Source: Williamsia serinedens (GTDB taxonomy: Bacteria > Actinomycetota > Actinomycetes > Mycobacteriales > Mycobacteriaceae). Taken from it: DNA of 64,000 nucleotides. Position numbers and translations under genes: made by a program. The stretch spans positions 1 to 64,000 of the forward strand of contig NZ_JAMTCG010000009.1 of assembly GCF_024171725.1 (NCBI RefSeq), written 5' to 3'. A model generated the notes under the pieces. That model saw nothing but the letters and a program-made list of their open reading frames with translations. It had not been told where the DNA came from and did not search any database. Shown here piece by piece: positions 39,393 through 49,963 of this stretch (the first letter of the stretch is position 1; each line of letters begins with the position of its first letter).

Positions 39393-40066
39393 CGCGCGTA
39401 CTCCTGGACAGGGTGGTCGGTCGAGGCGTCGACCGGATGGGGGAAGTCCTCGTCGGTGAGGGGGCAGTCGGCGTGGTCGGGATCGGACTTCCACGCCAGC
39501 GACCCGTCGGCCAGTCGGGTGCGCAGGGACGCGAGGTGGTCGGACTGGGCGGCCAACGTCGCGCAGCGGCACCCGATGTCGAGCAGGTACATCTCCGGCA
39601 CCCCGCGGGCCATCGCCTGCTCACGCGCGGTCTCCCACCGGGCGAGTTCGGCGCGCATGTGGACGATCCGGGTGTCGAGCAGGTCGACGACCTGCTCACG
39701 GGGCAGTTCGTGGGCCTCGGCGAGCGCGAGGTTCAGATCGCTGAACTCCGTCGACGGTGTCGCCAGCAAGGAGGCGACGTGGTCCCTGGCCAGTTCGGCA
39801 CCCTCGTCGGTGACCGCGTAGACGGTCCGCTCGGGTCGGTTGCCCGCCCGGGCGACGTCGTCGACGCGGACCAGTCCGCGCTCCTCGAGACGGCCGACGG
39901 TGTGGTAGAGCGTGCCGGGCCGGATGTTGGCGAACCGGTCCTCCCGTCGGGCGGTGAAGAGCTGCAACATCTCGTACGGGTGCATCGGACGCTCACCGAG
40001 CGCGCACAGCACCAACACGGCGAGCGGGGTCGGCACGAAACGGTCGTCCCGACGCGCTGACGCCAC
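39389..40066 (-). CDS. PadR-family transcriptional regulator
   Basis: A 225-aa regulator with an N-terminal winged helix (about residues 13-85: VLCALGERPMHPYEML, then NIRPGTLYHTVGRLEERGLV) and a C-terminal helical Vir-type dimerization domain. A Cys pair (CRC) occurs near residue 167. The GTG start is preceded by a GGGAGGTG ribosome-binding site. Coupled to the MFS gene, it most likely represses the pair and is released by a substrate of the pump. Confidence 0.9.
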   Translation of the reverse strand: MASARRDDRFVPTPLAVLVLCALGERPMHPYEMLQLFTARREDRFANIRPGTLYHTVGRLEERGLVRVDDVARAGNRPERTVYAVTDEGAELARDHVASLLATPSTEFSDLNLALAEAHELPREQVVDLLDTRIVHMRAELARWETAREQAMARGVPEMYLLDIGCRCATLAAQSDHLASLRTRLADGSLAWKSDPDHADCPLTDEDFPHPVDASTDHPVQEYAR

Positions 40067-40085
40067 CGCTCACCTCCCGACCCGT

Positions 40086-40107
40086 GAATACTCGACGTGG
40101 AATATTC
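40086..40107. promoter_or_regulatory. Possible PadR operator
   Basis: GAATACTC and the self-complementary GAATATTC lie 14 bp apart, start to start, just upstream of the padR ribosome-binding site and between padR and the divergent oxidoreductase gene. It is AT-rich against a GC-rich background. Assignment to PadR is inference from position. Confidence 0.35.
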
Positions 40108-40157
40108 GCATGCCGAACACCGCCCCGCAAGCCGACCGGCAGCGGACGGCGGCGGGC

Positions 40158-40163
40158 TAACCT
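40158..40163 (+). promoter_or_regulatory. -10 box of the xi-GST operon
   Basis: TAACCT, 7 nt before the ATG at 40171, no ribosome-binding site. Leaderless layout. Confidence 0.4.
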
Positions 40164-40170
40164 GGCATCG

Positions 40171-41271
40171 ATGAGCGCAGACGGATCGGCGACCGGGTCA
40201 CCGGCGGACAACAGCCCCGACGCAGCCGACGGCGGGGACGAGAACGAGACCTGGTCGACGCCGGGCACCTACGTCAACCCCGGCTCGGACTTCGTCCGGG
40301 ACACCAATTACATCGAGACCCGCATCACCCGCGACGGTCGCGACGGCTACCCCGTCGAACCCGGCCGCTACCGGCTCGTCGTGGCGCGCGCCTGCCCCTG
40401 GGCGAACCGCGCGATCATCGTGCGACGCCTCCTCGGTCTCGAGGACGCCATCTCGATGGGGTTGTGCGGTCCCACGCACGACCCCGACTCGTGGACCTTC
40501 GACCTCGACCCCGGCGGTGTCGACCCGGTGCTGAAGATCTCCCGGATCAAGGACGCCTACCTGGCACGGTTCCCCGACTACAGCAAGGGCATCACGGTCC
40601 CCGCGATGGTCGACGTCCCGTCGGGACAGGTCGTGACCAACAACTTCCCGCAGATCACCATCGACTTCTCGCTCGAGTGGACCGACCACCACCGCGACGG
40701 CGCACCGCAGCTCTACCCCGAGCACCTGCGCGCCGAGATCGACGAGGTCAACGCGGGCGTGTTCACCGAGATCAACAACGGCGTCTATCGCTGCGGGTTC
40801 GCCGGGAGCCAGCAGTCGTACGAGCGGGCCTACGCGCGCCTGTTCGACCACCTCGACGTCATCGCCGACCGCCTGCGCACCCAGCGATACCTGGTGGGCG
40901 ACACCATCACCGAGGCCGACGTCCGACTCTTCACCACCCTCGTCCGCTTCGACCCCGTCTATCACGGGCATTTCAAGTGCAACCGGATGAAGCTCAGCGA
41001 GATGCCGGTCCTCTGGGCCTACGCGCGCGACCTCTTCCAGACGCCCGGGTTCGGCGACACCGTCGACTTCACCCAGATCAAGCGGCACTACTACGTGGTC
41101 CACTCCGACATCAACCCGACCGGGATCGTCCCGCTGGGACCGGATCTCCGGGGGTGGCACACACCGCATCACCGCGAGCAGCTCGGCGGGCGACCGTTCG
41201 GCGACGGCACGCCGCCGCCCCCGCCGCGGCCCGACGAGACGGTCGCGCTGCAGGACTGGGCGCCGCGGTGA
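40171..41271 (+). CDS. Xi-class glutathionyl-hydroquinone reductase-like protein
   Basis: A 366-aa protein of the ECM4/YqjG family. The catalytic cysteine is Cys75 in ARACPWANR. The C-terminal all-helical domain (AEIDEVNAGVFTEINNGVYRCGFAG, then YLVGDTITEADVRLFTTLVRFD) is diagnostic. These enzymes reduce thiol-hydroquinone adducts; in this lineage the thiol is probably mycothiol, not glutathione (inference). The ATG fits a leaderless mRNA. It overlaps the next gene in a GTGA. Confidence 0.85.
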   Translation: MSADGSATGSPADNSPDAADGGDENETWSTPGTYVNPGSDFVRDTNYIETRITRDGRDGYPVEPGRYRLVVARACPWANRAIIVRRLLGLEDAISMGLCGPTHDPDSWTFDLDPGGVDPVLKISRIKDAYLARFPDYSKGITVPAMVDVPSGQVVTNNFPQITIDFSLEWTDHHRDGAPQLYPEHLRAEIDEVNAGVFTEINNGVYRCGFAGSQQSYERAYARLFDHLDVIADRLRTQRYLVGDTITEADVRLFTTLVRFDPVYHGHFKCNRMKLSEMPVLWAYARDLFQTPGFGDTVDFTQIKRHYYVVHSDINPTGIVPLGPDLRGWHTPHHREQLGGRPFGDGTPPPPPRPDETVALQDWAPR

Positions 41272-41954
41272 GCGACGACCGCGGCGGTGCCATCGTCGGC
41301 GTCATCGACCGTGCCCAACGCCTGCAGGCGCCGGCGGTCGCCGCCTACGTCCGTCGGATGCGTTCGTCGCACCCCGACGAGTCGCCCGCGCAGATCGTCG
41401 AACGTCTCGAGAAGCGCTACCTGATGACCGTCACGTCCTCGGGCGGTGCGGTGGGCGCCACCGCGGCGGTCCCGGGCGTGGGCACCATCGCGTCGATCGC
41501 CGCGATCGGCGGCGAGTCCGCCTTCTTCGTGGAGGCGTCCGCGCTGCTCGCCCTCGCGGTGGCCGAGGTGCACGGCATCCCGATCGAGGAGGCCGAGCGT
41601 CGCCGCACGCTGGTTCTCGCGGTCGTCCTCGGCGAGGAGGGGCTCACCGCGCTGGCGAAGGCACTGGGGTCGCGGAACAACCCGCTGGGCCGCGTGGCCG
41701 GCGGTGCGCTGAACGGGCCCGCCCTGCGGAGCCTGAACAAGACGTTGCTCAAGCGGGTGGTGAAGAAGTACGCGGCGCGGCGTGCCCCGCTGATGGTCGG
41801 CAAGATGCTGCCGGCGGGCATCGGTGCCGCGGTCGGCGGTGCCGGGAACCGCGCCCTCGGACGGCGGATCGTCGCCAACGCCCGCGCGTCGTTCGGCCCG
41901 CCGCCCGCGACCTGGCCCGACGCGACGCCGGCGATCTCCGCACACGATCGGTGA
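41268..41954 (+). CDS. Conserved hypothetical protein, EcsC-like
   Basis: A 228-aa protein of unknown function. After a polar N-terminus, residues about 58-105 are rich in Gly, Ala and Val (SSGGAVGATAAVPGVGTIASIAAIGG) and look membrane-associated. A basic stretch (LNKTLLKRVVKKYAARRAPLMVGKMLP) and a second Gly-rich helix (IGAAVGGAGNRALGRRIV) follow. The layout recalls EcsC-type proteins but I cannot prove it. GTGA overlaps at both ends couple it to the reductase and the ABC exporter. Confidence 0.6.
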   Translation: MSDDRGGAIVGVIDRAQRLQAPAVAAYVRRMRSSHPDESPAQIVERLEKRYLMTVTSSGGAVGATAAVPGVGTIASIAAIGGESAFFVEASALLALAVAEVHGIPIEEAERRRTLVLAVVLGEEGLTALAKALGSRNNPLGRVAGGALNGPALRSLNKTLLKRVVKKYAARRAPLMVGKMLPAGIGAAVGGAGNRALGRRIVANARASFGPPPATWPDATPAISAHDR

Positions 41955-44900
41955 CGCGCGGCTGGATCAGGCGTCTCGCCGCCGAGTGCGCCCGCCATCG
42001 CGCGCTGCTCACGATCACGCTGGCGGTGACCGCCGTCGGTGTCGCCATCGACCTGTCGGTGCCGCTGGTGACCAAGGCCGCCATCGACACGGCGACCGGT
42101 GCCGCGTCGCACGGCTTCTCGATCGCGACCCTCGGCGGCGCGCTCGTCGCGCTGGGCGTCGTGCGGTTCGTCGCACAGTTCTTCCGTCGGCTGACCGCGG
42201 GCCGGCTCTCGCTCACGGTGCAGAACGTCCTGCGCACGTCGATCCTGTCCACGCTGCTGCGTCTCGACGGCCCGTCGGTGGACCGCATCGTCACCGGACA
42301 GGTGGTGTCACGGTCGATCTCGGACCTTCAGCTCGTGCAGGGACTCCTGGCCATGGTGCCGCTGTCCCTCGGTGCGGTCGTGCAGGTGGTGCTCGCGTTC
42401 GCCGTCATGGCCTACCTGTCGCCCCTGCTGACCCTGGTCGCACTGCTGGTCATCCCCCTCGTCGCGGTGGTCGCGTTCCGGACCCGACGGTCGCTGTTCG
42501 CGGCGACGTGGTCGGCGCAGCAGACCGCGGCCGACGTCGCGCAGCACGTCGAGGAGACGGTCACCGGCGTCCGCGTCGTGAAGGGCTTCGGGCAGGAGGA
42601 ACGCTCGGTCGACGAGCTCGCCGGCCACGGACGCCGCCTGTTCTCGCAGCGCATGCGCGCGGCCCGGATCAACGCGCGTTTCTCCCCCACGATGAACGCG
42701 ATCCCGCAGCTGGCCCTGGTCGCGATCGTCGCGCTCGGCGGGATCCTCACCGCCCGCGGTGACATCACCGTCGGGACGTTCCTCGCGTTCGCGACGTATG
42801 TCACCACCATGACCGGGCTCGCGCGGCTGCTGACGAACCTCGTCGTCTCCGCGCAGCTGGCCCGCGCGGCGGTGGAACGCGTCTACGACGTCATCGACCA
42901 CCCCACCGACCCGCGGTACCTGTCCGAACCGGCACCCGGTGGCGCGCCTCCCGGATCGGTCGGTGTGCGCGTCTCCGACGTCGACGTCGACCTCCCCGAC
43001 GGCACCGCGCTCTTCCGCGGACTCGACCTCTCGGTCGCGCCCGGTGAGGCGGTCGCCGTCGTCGGGCCGCCCGGCTCGGGCAAGTCGACGCTGGCCGCCG
43101 TGCTCGCCGGTCTGGCGCCCGCCCGTCGCGGGAGCGTCGAACTCGTCGACGGCGCGACGGGGGTCGGTCTCGACGTCGCCGACGCCGACCTCGAGGCCAT
43201 CCGATCGCGCATCGGCATCGTCTTCGACGACCCGTTCCTCTACTCCGACTCGATCGCGGCGAACATCGCCCTTGGTCCCGCGGCCGACGGCCTCGACGCC
43301 GGTTATCTGCGGGAGCGCGTCGAGAGGGCGGCGCGTCGGGCCGCGGCACACGACTTCATCGCGGCCCTGCCCGACGGCTACGACACGGTGGTCGGCGAAC
43401 GCGGGTTGACCCTCTCGGGCGGTCAACGGCAGCGCATCGCCCTCGCCCGCGCCTTCTTCGTCGACCCACCGGTGCTGGTCCTCGACGACGCGACCTCGGC
43501 CGTCGACGCGACGACCGAGGCGGCGATCCTGGCCGAACTGCGCGAGACGCCGGGGCGCACCCTCGTGCTGATCGCGCACCGTCGGTCCACGCTCGCGCCG
43601 GCCGACCGGGTCGTCGTGCTCGACCGTGGACGCGTCGTCGAGTCCGGCCCACCCGCCGACGTCGCCGCGCGGTCCACCCTGTTCCGGTCGCTCATGGCCG
43701 ACCCCGGCACGGCCACCACCCCGGCTGCCGACGACGTCGTGGTCGCACCCGTCCCGAACCGGGCCGCCCTCTGGCCGGAGGACACCGAGGTGCGCGACCC
43801 CGGCACGGGCGATCGGGTCCGCCCTGCCGCACCACCGCGTGCCGGGCGCCGCGGCGGAGGCGGCGTGTCCAGCGCGCTCGGATCCATGCCGGCCACCCCG
43901 GCGCTGCTCGAGGCGGTCGCGGAACTGCCGCCCGCCACCGAGGACCCACGGGTCGACGAGGCGGAGGCCCGCGCCCCCGACCCGGCGTTCTCACTGCGCG
44001 GGCTGCTGCGACCGGTACGCGGCCTGCTGCTGCTCGCCGTCGTCGCGGTCGCCGTCGACACCGCGACGGGTCTCGCGTTCCCGACCCTGGCGCGCCTCGG
44101 GGTGAACGCCGCGACGCAGGACCGGCTGTCGACGCTGTGGCTCACCACCGCCGCGGGACTGGTCGCGGTCGCCGTCGGGTGGATCGCGTTGTCGGTCACC
44201 ACCATCACCAGCACCCGCGCCGGGGAGCGAGTCCTGTTCCGACTGCGGGTCCGCAGCTACGCCCACCTGCAGCGCCTCGGTCTCGACTACTACGAGCGCG
44301 AGCTGTCGGGCCGGATCATGACGCGGATGACGACCGACATCGACGCGTTGTCGTCGTTCCTGCAGACGGGTCTGTCGACCACGGTGATCGCGCTGCTGAC
44401 GATCGTCGGGGTCGCCGCGGCCCTCATCGTCACCGACCCGTCGCTCGGCGCGATCGTCGTCGTCGCCCTGGTCCCGCTGGGCATCGCGACGGTGGTGTTC
44501 CAGCGCGTCGCCTCGCGGGCCTACACGCGGTCGCGGGAACTGGTGAGCGCGGTCAACGCCGACTTCCAGGAGAACATCGCGGGGCTGCGGACGACGACGA
44601 GCTACCGCAACGACAGCCGGGCCCGTGCCCGCTTCGGCGACCTGGCCGGGCAGTACGTGGAGGCGCGCATGGTGTCGCAGCGCGCCATCTCGCTGTACTT
44701 CCCGTTCATCACCCTCGTCTCCGACCTCGCGACCGCCGCGGCGGTCGGCATCGGCGCGTCGCAGGTCGCGTCGGGGCAGACACAACCCGGCACCATCGTC
44801 GCGTTCGTGCTGTACCTCGGCATGCTGTTCAGCCCGGTGCAGCAGTTGAGCCAGGTGTTCGACGGCTACCAGCAGGCCGTCGTCGGACTCCGTCGCATCG

Positions 44901-45751
44901 GGGATCTGCTCCGGACCCCGAGCAGCCTCGAATCCGACCCCGCGACCGGCCCGACGGCGACCACGACGCCCTCGACGTCCGGTCCGTCGGCGCACGCCGA
45001 GCTCGACTCCGTCCGGTTCCGCTACTCCGGCGCCGCCGACGACGCCCTGCGCGGTGTCGACCTCGACATCCCCGCCGGGACGTCCCTGGCCCTGGTCGGC
45101 CAGACCGGTGCGGGCAAATCGACCATCGTCAAGCTGCTGGCGCGCTTCTACGACCCCACCGACGGGTCGGTCCGGCTCGACGGCCGCGACATCCGCGAGG
45201 TGCCGCTGCGCGCGCACCGGAAGCGGCTCGGCGTGGTGCCGCAGGAGGCGCATCTGTTCACCGGGACGATCGCGTCGAACATCGCCTACGGCGACCCGAC
45301 CGCGTCGCGCGAACGCATCGAGGCCGCCGCGGCGGCGGTCGGCGCACTCGACGTGATCGCCGGGATGCGGGGCGGGATGACCCACCGTGTCGGCGAACGC
45401 GGCCAGGGACTGTCGGCCGGTCAGCGACAGCTCATCGCCCTGGCGCGTGCCGAGCTGGTCGACCCCGACCTGCTGCTGCTCGACGAGGCCACGGCCACCC
45501 TCGACCAGGCGACCGAGCGACGGGTCCTCGACGCCGGCCGTCGCCTCGCGCGGTCCCGCACCGCGGTGATCGTCGCCCACCGACTGGCCACCGCCGCCCG
45601 CGCCGACCGCATCGCGGTGGTCGCCGACGGACGGATCGTCGAACTGGGAACCCATGCGGACCTGCTGGCGTTGAACGGCAGGTACCGGGTCCTGTGGGAC
45701 ACCGGTTCGGCGACGGGGCGAACCACCACCGAGACCGCCGACGCGGGCTGA
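41951..45751 (+). CDS. Fused two-half ABC exporter
   Basis: A 1,266-aa exporter holding two complete TMD-NBD halves in one chain. First NBD: Walker A GPPGSGKST (372-380), signature LSGGQRQR, Walker B VLVLDDATSAVD. Second NBD: Walker A GQTGAGKST (1050-1058), signature altered to LSAGQRQ, Walker B LLLLDEATATLD. The D-loop aspartate next to the first Walker B replaces the catalytic Glu (LDDATS), so the first ATP site is probably degenerate. In M. tuberculosis similar halves are separate genes (Rv1272c/Rv1273c type). Substrate unknown. Confidence 0.9.
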   Translation: MTRGWIRRLAAECARHRALLTITLAVTAVGVAIDLSVPLVTKAAIDTATGAASHGFSIATLGGALVALGVVRFVAQFFRRLTAGRLSLTVQNVLRTSILSTLLRLDGPSVDRIVTGQVVSRSISDLQLVQGLLAMVPLSLGAVVQVVLAFAVMAYLSPLLTLVALLVIPLVAVVAFRTRRSLFAATWSAQQTAADVAQHVEETVTGVRVVKGFGQEERSVDELAGHGRRLFSQRMRAARINARFSPTMNAIPQLALVAIVALGGILTARGDITVGTFLAFATYVTTMTGLARLLTNLVVSAQLARAAVERVYDVIDHPTDPRYLSEPAPGGAPPGSVGVRVSDVDVDLPDGTALFRGLDLSVAPGEAVAVVGPPGSGKSTLAAVLAGLAPARRGSVELVDGATGVGLDVADADLEAIRSRIGIVFDDPFLYSDSIAANIALGPAADGLDAGYLRERVERAARRAAAHDFIAALPDGYDTVVGERGLTLSGGQRQRIALARAFFVDPPVLVLDDATSAVDATTEAAILAELRETPGRTLVLIAHRRSTLAPADRVVVLDRGRVVESGPPADVAARSTLFRSLMADPGTATTPAADDVVVAPVPNRAALWPEDTEVRDPGTGDRVRPAAPPRAGRRGGGGVSSALGSMPATPALLEAVAELPPATEDPRVDEAEARAPDPAFSLRGLLRPVRGLLLLAVVAVAVDTATGLAFPTLARLGVNAATQDRLSTLWLTTAAGLVAVAVGWIALSVTTITSTRAGERVLFRLRVRSYAHLQRLGLDYYERELSGRIMTRMTTDIDALSSFLQTGLSTTVIALLTIVGVAAALIVTDPSLGAIVVVALVPLGIATVVFQRVASRAYTRSRELVSAVNADFQENIAGLRTTTSYRNDSRARARFGDLAGQYVEARMVSQRAISLYFPFITLVSDLATAAAVGIGASQVASGQTQPGTIVAFVLYLGMLFSPVQQLSQVFDGYQQAVVGLRRIGDLLRTPSSLESDPATGPTATTTPSTSGPSAHAELDSVRFRYSGAADDALRGVDLDIPAGTSLALVGQTGAGKSTIVKLLARFYDPTDGSVRLDGRDIREVPLRAHRKRLGVVPQEAHLFTGTIASNIAYGDPTASRERIEAAAAAVGALDVIAGMRGGMTHRVGERGQGLSAGQRQLIALARAELVDPDLLLLDEATATLDQATERRVLDAGRRLARSRTAVIVAHRLATAARADRIAVVADGRIVELGTHADLLALNGRYRVLWDTGSATGRTTTETADAG

Positions 45752-45998
45752 GCCAGTACGCCGCGCGGTGGGTGTGGGCGACAACGCCGAGCCCGTATGC
45801 ATCGCAGGTGAGCGGGGACTAACCTTGCCGTGGTACCTCGGACGATGCGCGCGGGCCGGCTCCACCCGGCCACCCCCGCCTCGCGCGCGGTGCCTGACGC
45901 CGGTGGCCCGGGCGACCCCCGTCGCCACCGACATGGGTTCGGACACGACAACACTCCGACACGACGCGACGATCAGGGAATAGAGGCGAGAATCTGCC

Positions 45999-48900
45999 GT
46001 GAGCAGTTCGGTATCAGACTTCGGACAGAACGAGTGGCTGGTCGAGGAGATGTACCAGCGCTTCCGTGAGGATCCCGATTCCGTCGACCGCAGCTGGCAC
46101 GACTTCCTCGAGTCCTACACCCCGCCCGCCGACTCCCCCGCCGGGAACGGGGCGTCGAGCAACGGCTCGTCGAACGGCGCGCACACGGCACCGACGAACG
46201 GCTCGCGCAACGGTGGGTCGCCCGCGAGCGTGACCGAGGCACCGGCCACCAAGGCCGCCTCCGGCCAGGCCGTCGAGAGCCGCGACGGATCGGCCTCGTC
46301 GGCCGCCGACGCCCCGACCACGGGCACCGCTCCGCACACCACCACCCCCGTGCAGAAGTCCTCGCCGAAGAAGGACACGACGGCACGTAACGCCGCCCCC
46401 GCGAAGGACGCGCCGGCGAAGTCCGGTGCGACGTCGGCCAAGGCTCCTGCGAAGGACGCGCCGGCGAAGGCCGCCGACAAGCCCACGGCGAAGGACGCAC
46501 CGAAGGCGCAGGAGTCCGCTCCTGCCGAGGACACCTCGAAGGTGCTCCGCGGCGCGGCCGCGGCCGTCGCCAAGAACATGTCGGCGTCGTTGGAGATCCC
46601 GACCGCGACCAGCGTCCGGGCCGTCCCCGCGAAGCTGATGATCGACAACCGCATCGTCGTCAACAACCACCTGGCGCGCACCCGCGGCGGCAAGATCTCG
46701 TTCACCCACATCCTGGGCTACGCGATCGTCCAGGCCGTGAAGTCGTTCCCGAACATGAACCGGCACTTCGCCGAGGTCGACGGGAAGCCGAACGCGATCA
46801 CCCCGGCGCACACCAACCTCGGGCTCGCGATCGACCTGCAGGGCAAGGACGGCAACCGCTCGCTCGTCGTCGCCGCGATCAAGAACTGCGAGACGATGGG
46901 CTTCGGCGAGTTCCACGCCGCCTACGAGGACATCGTCAAGCGCGCGCGCGACGGCAAGCTGACCGCCGACGACTTCGCCGGCGTGACGATCTCGCTGACG
47001 AACCCGGGCACCATCGGCACCGTGCACTCGGTGCCGCGCCTGATGAAGGGTCAGGGCGCCATCATCGGCGCCGGTGCGATGGAGTACCCGGCCGAGTTCC
47101 AGGGTGCGAGCGACGAGCGCATCGCCGAGATGGGCGTCGGCAAGCTGATGACGCTGACGTCGACCTACGACCACCGCATCATCCAGGGTGCGGAGTCGGG
47201 TGACTTCCTCCGGACGATCCACCAGCTCCTGCTCGACGACGCGTTCTACGACGAGATCTTCACCGCGTTCCACATCCCCTACGAGCCGATCCGGTGGCGC
47301 AAGGACATCGCGTCCCCCGCGGTCGACAAGAACGCGCGGGTCCTCGAGCTGATCGCGGCGTACCGCAGTCGCGGCCACCTCATGGCCGACATCGACCCGC
47401 TCATGATCGACTCCGACGCGCGGGCCGCCCACCCGGACCTCAACGTCCTCACCTACGACCTGACGCTCTGGGACCTCGACCGCGAGTTCACCGTCGGCGG
47501 GTTCCACGGCCAGGACCGGATGAAGCTGCGCGACGTCCTGTCGGTGCTGCGTGACGCCTACTGCCGCCACGTCGGTGTGGAGTACACCCACATCCTCGAG
47601 CCCGAGCAGCAGCAGTGGCTGCAGGAGCGCGTGGAGATCAAGCACGCGAAGCCGCCCGTGGGCGAGCAGAAGTACATCCTCAGCAAGCTGAACGCGGCCG
47701 AGGCGTTCGAGACGTTCCTGCAGACGAAGTACGTCGGCCAGAAGCGCTTCTCGCTCGAGGGTGCCGAGACCGTCATCCCGATGATGGACGGCGTCATCGA
47801 CCAGAGCGCCGAGCACGGCCTCGACGAGGTCGTCATCGGCATGCCGCACCGCGGGCGCCTCAACGTGCTCGCCAACATCGTCGGCAAGCCGTACTCGAAG
47901 ATCTTCACCGAGTTCGAGGGCAACCTGAACCCGTCGCAGGCGCACGGCTCGGGTGACGTGAAGTACCACCTCGGCGCCGAGGGCAAGTACTACCAGATGT
48001 TCGGCGACAACGAGATCAACGTCTCGCTGACCGCGAACCCCTCGCACCTCGAGGCGGTCAACCCCGTGCTCGAGGGGCTCGTCCGCGCCAAGCAGGACCT
48101 GCTCGAGCGTCCGGACGAGGCGTTCACCGTGCTCCCGCTGATGCTCCACGGCGACGCGGCGTTCGCGGGCCAGGGTGTCGTCGCCGAGACCCTGAACCTC
48201 GCGATGCTGCCCGGTTACCGCACCGGCGGCACCGTGCACATCGTCGTCAACAACCAGGTCGGGTTCACCACGGCGCCGGAGCACTCGCGCTCGACGGAGT
48301 ACTGCACCGACATCGCGAAGATGATCGGTGCGCCGATCTTCCACGTGAACGGCGACGACCCCGAGGCGTGCGTGTGGGCGGCGAAGCTCGCCGTCGACTA
48401 CCGGCAGGCATTTCACAAGGACGTCGTCATCGACCTCGTCTGCTACCGCCGCCGCGGCCACAACGAGGGCGACGACCCGTCGATGACGCAGCCGGCGATG
48501 TACGACGTGATCGACACCAAGCGCGGCGTGCGCAAGAGCTACACCGAGGCGCTGATCGGCCGTGGCGACATCTCGACCAAGGAGGCCGAGGACGCGCTCC
48601 GCGACTACCAGGGCCAGCTGGAGCGGGTGTTCAACGAGGTCAAGGAACTCGAGAAGTTCACCCCCGCGCCGAGCCCGTCGGTCGAGTCCGACCAGCAGCT
48701 CCCCGCGAAGCTGATGACCGGCATCGACAAGTCGGTGGTCGAGGCGATCGGCGACGCGTTCGCCGAGGTGCCCGAGGGCTTCTCACCGCACCAGCGCGTC
48801 AAGCCGGTGCTCACCCGCCGGCAGGAGATGTCCCGTGAGGGCGGCATCGACTGGGCGTTCGGCGAGTTGCTGGCGTTCGGGTCGCTCGTCGCCGAGGGCC

Positions 48901-49901
48901 GCACGGTGCGCCTGTCCGGTCAGGACTCGCGGCGCGGCACGTTCTCCCAGCGTCACTCGGTCATCATCGACCGCAAGACCGGGCAGGAGTACACGCCGCT
49001 GAACCAGGTGGTGCAGACCGAGGGCGACAACGCCGGCGGCCGGTTCCTCGCCTACGACTCGCCGCTGTCGGAGTTCGCGGTGGTCGGCTTCGAGTACGGC
49101 TACTCGGTCGGCAACCCCGACGCGATGGTGGTGTGGGAGGCGCAGTTCGGCGACTTCGTCAACGGCGCCCAGTCGATCATCGACGAGTTCATCTCCTCCG
49201 GTGAGGCGAAGTGGGGCCAGCTCTCCGACGTCGTGCTGCTGCTGCCGCACGGCCACGAGGGCCAGGGTCCCGACCACACGTCGGGACGTATCGAGCGCTT
49301 CCTGCAGCTCTGTGCCGAGGGCTCGATGACGGTGGCTCAGCCGTCGACGCCGGCGAGCCACTTCCACCTGCTGCGCCGGCACGTGCTCGACGGCATCAGC
49401 CGGCCGCTGGTGGTCTTCACGCCGAAGTCGATGCTGCGCAACAAGGCGGCGACGAGCCCGGTCGAGGAGTTCACCGGCGGCAAGTTCCTCTCGATCATCG
49501 ACGACCCCACGGTCACCGACGACGCCGCGGCGGAGAAGGTCACCCGGGTGCTGCTGGTCAGCGGCAAGCTGTACTGGGACCTCGCGGCGCGAAAGAAGAA
49601 GGAGAACCGCGAGGACATCGCGATCGTCCGCATCGAGCAGCTGTACCCGATCCCGCACAAGCGGCTCGCGGCGACGCTGGACCGCTACCCGAACGCCGCC
49701 GACAAGCGGTGGGTGCAGGACGAGCCGGCCAACCAGGGCCCGTGGCCGTTCCTCGGACTGAACCTGCCCGAGGTGCTGCCCGAGCACTTCGGCAGCGGGT
49801 TCACCCGGGTGTCGCGTCGCGCGATGTCCGCCCCGTCGTCCGGTTCGAGCAAGGTCCACGCCGTCGAGCAGACGGAGATCCTGGACAAGGCGTTCGACTG
49901 A
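45999..49901 (+). CDS. kgd: Multifunctional 2-oxoglutarate metabolism enzyme Kgd
   Basis: A 1,300-aa ThDP enzyme combining a succinyltransferase (SucB-like) domain and an E1 2-oxoglutarate dehydrogenase/decarboxylase. Order: N-terminal helix (residues 1-40), a Lys/Ala/Pro linker (about 45-185), acyltransferase domain with active-site His392 in TYDHRIIQG, then the E1 part with [14 protein letters not shown]. It feeds the TCA cycle and, in mycobacteria, is held in check by the FHA protein GarA. The GTG start matches homologues ([18 protein letters not shown]). Confidence 0.97.
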   Translation: MSSSVSDFGQNEWLVEEMYQRFREDPDSVDRSWHDFLESYTPPADSPAGNGASSNGSSNGAHTAPTNGSRNGGSPASVTEAPATKAASGQAVESRDGSASSAADAPTTGTAPHTTTPVQKSSPKKDTTARNAAPAKDAPAKSGATSAKAPAKDAPAKAADKPTAKDAPKAQESAPAEDTSKVLRGAAAAVAKNMSASLEIPTATSVRAVPAKLMIDNRIVVNNHLARTRGGKISFTHILGYAIVQAVKSFPNMNRHFAEVDGKPNAITPAHTNLGLAIDLQGKDGNRSLVVAAIKNCETMGFGEFHAAYEDIVKRARDGKLTADDFAGVTISLTNPGTIGTVHSVPRLMKGQGAIIGAGAMEYPAEFQGASDERIAEMGVGKLMTLTSTYDHRIIQGAESGDFLRTIHQLLLDDAFYDEIFTAFHIPYEPIRWRKDIASPAVDKNARVLELIAAYRSRGHLMADIDPLMIDSDARAAHPDLNVLTYDLTLWDLDREFTVGGFHGQDRMKLRDVLSVLRDAYCRHVGVEYTHILEPEQQQWLQERVEIKHAKPPVGEQKYILSKLNAAEAFETFLQTKYVGQKRFSLEGAETVIPMMDGVIDQSAEHGLDEVVIGMPHRGRLNVLANIVGKPYSKIFTEFEGNLNPSQAHGSGDVKYHLGAEGKYYQMFGDNEINVSLTANPSHLEAVNPVLEGLVRAKQDLLERPDEAFTVLPLMLHGDAAFAGQGVVAETLNLAMLPGYRTGGTVHIVVNNQVGFTTAPEHSRSTEYCTDIAKMIGAPIFHVNGDDPEACVWAAKLAVDYRQAFHKDVVIDLVCYRRRGHNEGDDPSMTQPAMYDVIDTKRGVRKSYTEALIGRGDISTKEAEDALRDYQGQLERVFNEVKELEKFTPAPSPSVESDQQLPAKLMTGIDKSVVEAIGDAFAEVPEGFSPHQRVKPVLTRRQEMSREGGIDWAFGELLAFGSLVAEGRTVRLSGQDSRRGTFSQRHSVIIDRKTGQEYTPLNQVVQTEGDNAGGRFLAYDSPLSEFAVVGFEYGYSVGNPDAMVVWEAQFGDFVNGAQSIIDEFISSGEAKWGQLSDVVLLLPHGHEGQGPDHTSGRIERFLQLCAEGSMTVAQPSTPASHFHLLRRHVLDGISRPLVVFTPKSMLRNKAATSPVEEFTGGKFLSIIDDPTVTDDAAAEKVTRVLLVSGKLYWDLAARKKKENREDIAIVRIEQLYPIPHKRLAATLDRYPNAADKRWVQDEPANQGPWPFLGLNLPEVLPEHFGSGFTRVSRRAMSAPSSGSSKVHAVEQTEILDKAFD

Positions 49902-49913
49902 CTCGTCGGTGCT

Positions 49914-49949
49914 GACGGCCGCCCATCCAGTCTCGGATGGGCGGCCGTC
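49914..49949. terminator. Perfect 15-bp hairpin after kgd
   Basis: GACGGCCGCCCATCC and its exact complement around a 6-nt loop, 12 nt after the kgd stop and before the convergent tetR stop. It lacks a T-run but is the most stable hairpin of the region and can serve both genes. Confidence 0.65.
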
Positions 49950-49963
49950 GCCGTCTCGGCAGG

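Noticed and set aside
46014-48461. 815-codon minus-strand frame opposite kgd
   Set aside because: Shadow frame; kgd is certain and the antisense product is low-complexity Val/Asp/Leu/Arg.
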